From: Rhodocyclus tenuis
GTDB taxonomy: Bacteria; Pseudomonadota; Gammaproteobacteria; Burkholderiales; Rhodocyclaceae
Direction of reading: 5' to 3'
Assembly: GCF_014197755.1 (NCBI RefSeq)
Contig: NZ_JACIGE010000001.1
Location: 310,001 to 374,000 of the forward strand
DNA length: 64,000 nucleotides
Shown here: piece after piece, positions 59,635 through 64,000 of the stretch
Layout of the letters: each line of letters starts with the position of its first letter
Numbering within the stretch: position 1 is the first letter of the stretch
Program-made: the position numbers and the translations under genes
The notes under the pieces: generated by a model
What the model was told of the DNA's origin: nothing
The model's input: the letters and a program-made list of their open reading frames with translations, nothing else
The model's database searches: none

Positions 59635-60467
59635 ACCCGCCCGACCTCGAAGAGCTGATCGGCCACGCCGACGCAATCCCCTCGCTGCCCGAGATCGTCC
59701 GCCACCTGATCCACTCGCTCGACGACGATCTGGCCGACGTGGACACGCTGGTGCACGACATCAACGCCGACCCGGCGATCGTCGGCCGTCTGCTCGCCGC
59801 CGCCAACTCGGCGGCCTTCGGTCTGTCGGCAAGAATCGATTCGGCGCGGCAGGCCTTCCTCGTGCTCGGCATCAACCGCGTGTCGGCGATCATCCTCGGC
59901 GCCGCGCTGCTCGACCGCTACCACGCCGGATCGCCGGACTTCGATGCGCGTCTGCTCTGGCGGCACACCTTCGGCGTCGCCGTATGCGCACGCGTCATCG
60001 CCGAAGCCTGCGACGAAGAACCGGAGACGGCCTTCACCGCCGGACTGCTGCACGACATCGGCCAGCTGCTGATGGTCAGCGGCGCGCCGGCGGCGTACGC
60101 GCGCGTACTGGCGCTGCAGAGCGAAGACGATTGGTCGGTGCTCGCCGCCGAGCACGAGGTGTTCGGCTACAACCACGCGCAGGCCGGCGGCCGTCTCGCC
60201 GACTACTGGCGCCTGCCGCGCGACATCGCCGAGGCGATCGCCGCGCACCACGAACCCGACCGTTTCGACAGCACGCTCGGCGAGATCGTGCACCTTGCCG
60301 AAGCACTGGCGCACGCGCTCGATCTCGGCGGCCCGCCGAACAACCGCGTTCCGGCGGTATCCGACCGCGCCAGCGCCCGGCTCGGCGTGCGCTGGCGCGA
60401 TCTGGTGTCGCACTTCGGCGAAATCGAGGCGCGCTACGACGGTCTGCGCATCGCGCTGGCGCTGTAA
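59631..60467 (+). CDS. HDOD-domain signalling protein
   Basis: The 278 residues form a single HDOD domain: PSLPEIVRHLIHSLDDDLADVDTLV in part, the NADPAIVGRLLAAANSAAFG stretch, the helix IDSARQAFLVLGINRVSAIIL and the HD-like centre TAGLLHDIGQLLM. HDOD proteins are related to HD-GYP phosphodiesterases but usually lack the full metal site. Here His-Asp is present while the following GYP element is absent, so catalysis is uncertain. The gene pair is oriented against hslU and hslV, which flank it on the opposite strand, suggesting insertion into an ancestral hslVU operon. Confidence 0.85.
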   Translation: MNPPDLEELIGHADAIPSLPEIVRHLIHSLDDDLADVDTLVHDINADPAIVGRLLAAANSAAFGLSARIDSARQAFLVLGINRVSAIILGAALLDRYHAGSPDFDARLLWRHTFGVAVCARVIAEACDEEPETAFTAGLLHDIGQLLMVSGAPAAYARVLALQSEDDWSVLAAEHEVFGYNHAQAGGRLADYWRLPRDIAEAIAAHHEPDRFDSTLGEIVHLAEALAHALDLGGPPNNRVPAVSDRASARLGVRWRDLVSHFGEIEARYDGLRIALAL

Positions 60468-60480
60468 GCGCGGTCGCCAC

Positions 60481-60500
60481 ACCGGCGCGAGCGCGCCGGT
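60481..60500. terminator. GC-rich hairpin between convergent HDOD gene and hslV
   Basis: ACCGGCGCG (60481-60489) is the reverse complement of CGCGCCGGT (60492-60500), separated by two bases, giving an 8-bp stem with a short loop. It sits 13 bases after the HDOD stop and 21 bases from the hslV stop. No T-run is present. Confidence 0.45.
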
Positions 60501-60521
60501 CGCGCCACGCGCCGCCTTGCT

Positions 60522-61088
60522 TCAGTCGCCCGCTGCCGCGTCGCCGTCTTCGTCGCCGAGCGTTTCCAGCGTGAAGTTGCGGTTGGTGTAGATGCACAGG
60601 TCGGCGGCGATTTCGAGCGACTTCTTCACCACCTCGACCGGCGCAAATTCCGTGTTTTCCCACAGCGCGCGCGCAGCCGACTGCGCGTAGGCGCCGCCCG
60701 AGCCGATGGCGACGATGCCGAGTTCGGGCTCAAGCACGTCGCCGTTGCCGGTGATGATCAGCGAATGCTCGCGGTCGGCCACCGCCAGCATCGCTTCCAG
60801 CCGGCGCAGCGCGCGGTCGCTGCGCCACTCGCGCGCGAGTTCGACGGCAGCGCGCAGCAGCGCGCCCTGATGCTTGTCGAGGCGCGCTTCGAGGCGCTCG
60901 AAGAGGGTGAAGGCGTCGGCCGTGCCACCGGCAAAACCAACGAGGATCTTGCCGTGGTGGATGCGCCGCACCTTGCGCGCACCGGCCTTGACGACGATGT
61001 TGCCGAGCGTCACCTGCCCGTCGCCGCCCATGGCGACGCGATCGCCGCGGCGAACCGAGAGAATGGTGGTGCCGTGATACTGTTCCAT
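60522..61088 (-). CDS. hslV: ATP-dependent protease peptidase subunit HslV
   Basis: HslV (ClpQ) is the proteasome-like peptidase of HslVU. I choose ATG 61088 ([14 protein letters not shown]), preceded by GGAGA at normal spacing; a frame open further to 61115 is not needed. After removal of the propeptide, the catalytic Thr begins TTILSV. Other landmarks are GGDGQVTLG, the [19 protein letters not shown] segment in part, and [14 protein letters not shown]. The 188 residues include an acidic Ala/Asp tail. It would normally be followed by hslU, but two opposite-strand genes intervene, so hslU must have its own promoter. Confidence 0.97.
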   Translation of the reverse strand: MEQYHGTTILSVRRGDRVAMGGDGQVTLGNIVVKAGARKVRRIHHGKILVGFAGGTADAFTLFERLEARLDKHQGALLRAAVELAREWRSDRALRRLEAMLAVADREHSLIITGNGDVLEPELGIVAIGSGGAYAQSAARALWENTEFAPVEVVKKSLEIAADLCIYTNRNFTLETLGDEDGDAAAGD

Positions 61089-61195
61089 GCACTGCTCTCC
61101 TTGCTGCGCCGACATGAACGTCGGCTGCCTTGCCGCTGGCGCTGCACCGCCCGCTGCCTGGTCGGCCCGGCGGAGCCGTCGCCGGCCGGCTGCGG

Positions 61196-62581
61196 CTAGC
61201 GCTGCGCGTTGACGATTTCGGCCAGCGCCGGCACGCCGAAAACGGCGAGCAGCTCGCTGACCAGATGATTGGGTTCGCGGAAAACCACGCGCTTGCCGGC
61301 GCGGCGCAGGCTTTCCAGCGTATTGAACAACGCGCCGGCGCTGACGAAATCGATGCGCTCGAGCCGCGTACAGTCGATCAGCACCCGCTCGTGCGTGGCG
61401 GCGAAAACCGGCAGATCGCTGAAGCGCGCGTTGCGCAGGTCACCGGCCAGACACCAGCAATCGCCGTCGGCGGCGTTGATCGTCGCCAGCGATTGCCTTT
61501 TCAGCTCGGCAGCCGCTTCGGCGTGGGCGCGGCCGGCGCTCGCCGCGCTGGCCGCCGGCCCTCTTGCCGCCGCCCGCGCGTCCCACGAAGGCGGCGATAT
61601 TTCGAAAGTGACCGCATACGCAATCGCCGTATTCTCGAACACCTGCATATTGCCGATCTGCTGCAGTAATTCGAGCAGCAGCAGCCAGCTCTCGGCACCG
61701 GCATCCCGCCCCGGCTCGACCAGCGCCGACAGCTTCTCCGCCAGCGCCTCGGCGCCGACGAAAGCGATGTCGCCACCGGCACGCCGCGCCGCACCGAGCT
61801 GGGCGAGCAGAGCGGCGCAGCCGGCGCTATCGCAGGCGCTGAGCGCGCCAACATCGACCGCGATGCGCGGCGACTTCTTCAGCGCGGCGGCGATGCTGAC
61901 GAGCGCCGGCGCGTCGGCGCCGAGCAGCGCGCCCGACAGTGGCAGCACCTTCGCCGCCGCCGGGCGTTCGCCGCTGGCCACCGGCGCCAGCGCGCCGCGC
62001 CAGATCGGCGGCGATTTTTCGAAAGCCTGCGCATAGTCGATACCGAGCGCTTCGAAATCGGCAGCGCGGCCGCTCAGCCGGTACAGATCGAAGAGCATCA
62101 GCCACAGTCGCTCGCCGGGGCCGGCGCGATGCGTGCGCACGCTGTCCTCGAGAAAGGCGCGTGCCGCCTCGACCTGCGCATTCGCCCAGAGCATCGCCCC
62201 CTGCTCGGCATCGGCGTCGATCGGGTCGATCGCGTCCTCGACCAGCACGCCGCTGGTGGCGTCGGAAAAACTGAAATCGGTGAATTCGAGCGAGTGCGAC
62301 TCGCTGGCCGGCGCCGGTGCCGGCCGCTGCGTGGCGCCGGCGCTCGACCGCGCTGGCGCAGCCGGCGCCGCCGTGGCGGCTCTTTTGCCCGGGGCTGCCG
62401 CCGGCGCAGTGGCTTGCCGGGCGACCGGCGCGGTCGGCGCTGGCGTCGCCGCCGGCTTGCGCGCTGCCGCCACTTCCGTCGGCGGCTCCGCTGGCGCGGG
62501 CTTCGCCGCCGGACGCGTCGGCTCCGCTGGCGGACGGACCAGCATTTTTTCCGGCGCTTTCTTGAAGAAGGAGAACACCAT
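61196..62581 (-). CDS. Large protein with duplicated helical-STAS modules and Ala/Pro-rich N-terminus
   Basis: The 461 residues begin [12 protein letters not shown] and continue as an Ala/Pro-rich disordered tract to about 95. Two similar modules follow. Module A has the helical segment [21 protein letters not shown] ... AFEKSPPIW, then a STAS-like domain ([35 protein letters not shown]). Module B has [20 protein letters not shown] ... TFEISPPSW, then a second STAS ([40 protein letters not shown]). The STAS loops read DSAG and VSAG, the position of the phospho-Ser in anti-sigma-factor antagonists. It is located downstream of a small gap and upstream of hslV. No partner kinase is visible. Confidence 0.75.
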   Translation of the reverse strand: MVFSFFKKAPEKMLVRPPAEPTRPAAKPAPAEPPTEVAAARKPAATPAPTAPVARQATAPAAAPGKRAATAAPAAPARSSAGATQRPAPAPASESHSLEFTDFSFSDATSGVLVEDAIDPIDADAEQGAMLWANAQVEAARAFLEDSVRTHRAGPGERLWLMLFDLYRLSGRAADFEALGIDYAQAFEKSPPIWRGALAPVASGERPAAAKVLPLSGALLGADAPALVSIAAALKKSPRIAVDVGALSACDSAGCAALLAQLGAARRAGGDIAFVGAEALAEKLSALVEPGRDAGAESWLLLLELLQQIGNMQVFENTAIAYAVTFEISPPSWDARAAARGPAASAASAGRAHAEAAAELKRQSLATINAADGDCWCLAGDLRNARFSDLPVFAATHERVLIDCTRLERIDFVSAGALFNTLESLRRAGKRVVFREPNHLVSELLAVFGVPALAEIVNAQR

Positions 62582-62689
62582 GCGCAGTCAGCAGAGCTTG
62601 CGGTCGAGTGGGAAAAAATGAGTCGGCGGAGGTCGACGGTTGTAGCACATCGATATGGCGACTGCAATTTGCCGACAGGTAAAGATGGC

Positions 62690-63562
62690 TCAGTGAGCCG
62701 GCGGCTGTGTCCTGACTGCCGTTTGCCCGCGTGTTTCGCGGCGCGCCGGAATGAGCAGCGCGACAGCGGCGATGCTGACGAGCAGGCCGCCGAGCAGCGG
62801 CCCGAAGGGCTGGTCGAGCGCCAGCGCCAGCGCGAAGGCCGCGGCGAAGCTGAGCACGCCGACGCTGACGGCGAGCAGCAGCCCGCTGCGCCACGTGCCC
62901 GCCCAGCGCCAGGCGAGCAGCGGCGGCACGAAGATCAGCGCAAAAGCGCCCATCACGCCGATGCTCATCGTCGCCAGCGCCAGCGTTGCCGCGACCAGCA
63001 GGTCGAAAGCCAGCCGCGGCGCCGCGATGCCGCTGGCGCGCAGCAGCTCGGGGAAGAAGTGCGCCAGCAGCAGGCGGCGCGAGAGCACGCGCAAGACGAC
63101 CAGCGCAGCGAGCACGCAGACGCTGGCGGTGAGCAGTTGCGCGTTGTCGCTGAAATAGAGTTGGCCGTCGAAGAGCGCGTGCGCCATGCGTTCGGCCAGC
63201 GGCAGATTGGCCGCGAGCAGTACCGAAGCGGCCCAGGCGAAAACCAGCAGCAGCGCGAAGAATGCTCCCTGCGCGCCGCGCGTGGCGCGGTCGAACAGGT
63301 TTTTCAGTGCCGCCGCCAGCGCCGCGGCGCCGACGCCGCCGGCGACCAGCGGCAAGCCGGCGAGCATCGCCAGCAGCGCGCCGGCCGCCGCCGTCTGCGC
63401 GAAAGCCAGCGCTGCCAGCCACTCGTCGCGCAGGCGCAGGTAGGCGCCCAGCAAGGGCAGCGCGACGGCGAAACACAGGCCGGTGGCGAAAGGGCCGACA
63501 AACAGCGCGTCGAACGGCAGGGAATCGAGGCCGACGGCGGATAACAGGCTGTCGGCGCTCAT
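62690..63562 (-). CDS. Metal-type (ZnuB/MntB-like) ABC transporter permease
   Basis: A 290-residue inner-membrane permease of the ABC-3 family, with about eight membrane helices. Helices are readily seen at PFATGLCFAVALPLLGAYL, LAFAQTAAAGALLAMLAGL, FFALLLVFAWAASVLLAA and FALIFVPPLLAWRWAGTW. The family transports zinc, manganese or iron chelates. The start overlaps the upstream ATPase gene by 4 bases (ATGA). No periplasmic binding-protein gene is inside the window; it may lie further right. The exact metal cannot be read from the permease. Confidence 0.85.
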   Translation of the reverse strand: MSADSLLSAVGLDSLPFDALFVGPFATGLCFAVALPLLGAYLRLRDEWLAALAFAQTAAAGALLAMLAGLPLVAGGVGAAALAAALKNLFDRATRGAQGAFFALLLVFAWAASVLLAANLPLAERMAHALFDGQLYFSDNAQLLTASVCVLAALVVLRVLSRRLLLAHFFPELLRASGIAAPRLAFDLLVAATLALATMSIGVMGAFALIFVPPLLAWRWAGTWRSGLLLAVSVGVLSFAAAFALALALDQPFGPLLGGLLVSIAAVALLIPARRETRGQTAVRTQPPAH

Positions 63563-64000
63563 CTGCGCTCCTCCAGTGACACACTGGCGGTGGCCGACGT
63601 GCCGGCTTCGTTGCCGGAATCACAGCCGGAATCACAGCCGGAATCACAGTCGAATTCGTCGTCGGGCGGCGCTTCGGCCGGCGCATCGAGCTGCAGCACG
63701 CGGCCGCAGACGGCGGCGATGAAGCGCGCGTCGTGGCTGACCAGCAGCAGGCCGACACCGTCGGCGGCGCGCCGGCGCAAGGCAACTTCCAGCGCGGCGA
63801 CGCCGGCCGGGTCGAGGTTGTTGGTCGGCTCGTCGAGCATCACCAGATCGGCCGGCGCCCGCAGCGAGGCCCACAGATGCAGGAACTGGCGCTGGCCGCC
63901 GGACAGCGTGTCGAGGCGCAGTGCGAGGCGCGACGCCAGCCACGGCGGCAGGCCGGCACTGCTGGCGCCGGTCAGCGCCAGCAGGTCGTGACCGTTGAAA
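63559..64000 (-). CDS. Metal-type ABC transporter ATP-binding protein, C-terminal part (cut by window edge)
   Basis: The frame is open to base 64000, so the N-terminus with Walker A lies outside. The visible part shows the ABC signature LSGGQRQFLHLWASL, Walker B LVMLDEPTNNLDP and the switch His in LLLVSHDARFI. It is coupled by 4-base overlap to the permease gene. The C-terminal tail is unusual: it contains the tandem repeat CDSG three times (encoded by three exact 12-base copies at 63614-63649) after an acidic DDEFD stretch, which could bind metal ions. Such tails are not typical of the family. Confidence 0.88.
   Translation of the reverse strand, partial: FNGHDLLALTGASSAGLPPWLASRLALRLDTLSGGQRQFLHLWASLRAPADLVMLDEPTNNLDPAGVAALEVALRRRAADGVGLLLVSHDARFIAAVCGRVLQLDAPAEAPPDDEFDCDSGCDSGCDSGNEAGTSATASVSLEERR
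63614..63649. repeat. Three exact 12-base tandem repeats in the ABC ATPase 3' end
   Basis: The unit CCGGAATCACAG occurs three times without change. On the coding (minus) strand it encodes repeated Cys-Asp-Ser-Gly. Exact identity of all copies suggests recent slippage expansion. Confidence 0.9.

Noticed and set aside
63614-63649. CRISPR-like array
   Set aside because: The repeats are 12 bases long, directly adjacent without spacers, and inside a coding frame.

Overview
The window is about 66% GC and fits a betaproteobacterium, most likely a Rhodocyclales/Rhodocyclaceae relative. That placement is an inference. It rests on the order pilMNOPQ-aroK-aroB-dgt-gltB-gltD, a long chemotaxis cluster with a STAS protein, the lptM-lysA-cyaY neighbourhood, and typical proteins of the group: fused isobutyryl-CoA mutase, a tandem OB-fold periplasmic protein and HDOD proteins. 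No tRNA, rRNA, CRISPR array, insertion sequence or integrase was seen.

Layout. Positions 1-7888 hold a minus-strand chemotaxis operon read as membrane-anchored MCP, CheY, STAS, CheA, MCP, CheW, CheB and a PAS protein cut by the window edge. A 931-base gap with an inverted repeat leads into a plus-strand pair at 8820-12664. Its first gene fuses a NuoF C-terminal iron-sulfur domain to a GltD-like flavoprotein, and its second is a complete [FeFe]-hydrogenase. A clear terminator follows. Next come fused isobutyryl-CoA mutase (icmF), a thioesterase, an AraC regulator, an M48 protease with an AIM24-family protein, and a CpxRA-like two-component system. Its intergenic region carries two exact GTAAA-N5-GTAAA boxes and leads to an EF-hand protein gene.

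Positions 23.8-32.6 kb carry a DUF2252 protein, a tandem OB-fold periplasmic protein, a fatty-acyl-CoA ligase, another MCP, a tandem-receiver regulator with a degenerate first domain, an alpha-methylacyl-CoA racemase-type enzyme and an alpha/beta hydrolase. At about 32.8-34.75 kb the base composition falls to roughly 50% GC. This small island holds three overlapping genes: an HNH nuclease, a protein resembling the Mrr fold, and a polymerase-beta-type nucleotidyltransferase. It looks like an acquired conflict or defence cassette.

The right half is mostly core genome: glmS and glmU, a YEATS-associated membrane protein, gltBD, dgt, aroKB, and the complete pilMNOPQ assembly operon divergent from penicillin-binding protein 1A. 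Then come cyaY, lptM-lysA, and hslU and hslV. The last two are unusually separated by an inserted plus-strand pair made of a small domain protein and an HDOD protein. After a protein with duplicated STAS modules, the window ends in a metal-type ABC permease and an ATPase (partial) whose C-terminus carries a Cys-Asp-rich tandem repeat.

The strongest candidates for something new are the two-subunit hydrogenase linked to a GltD-like flavoprotein, the low-GC nuclease/nucleotidyltransferase cassette, and the CpxR-type regulon around the EF-hand protein.
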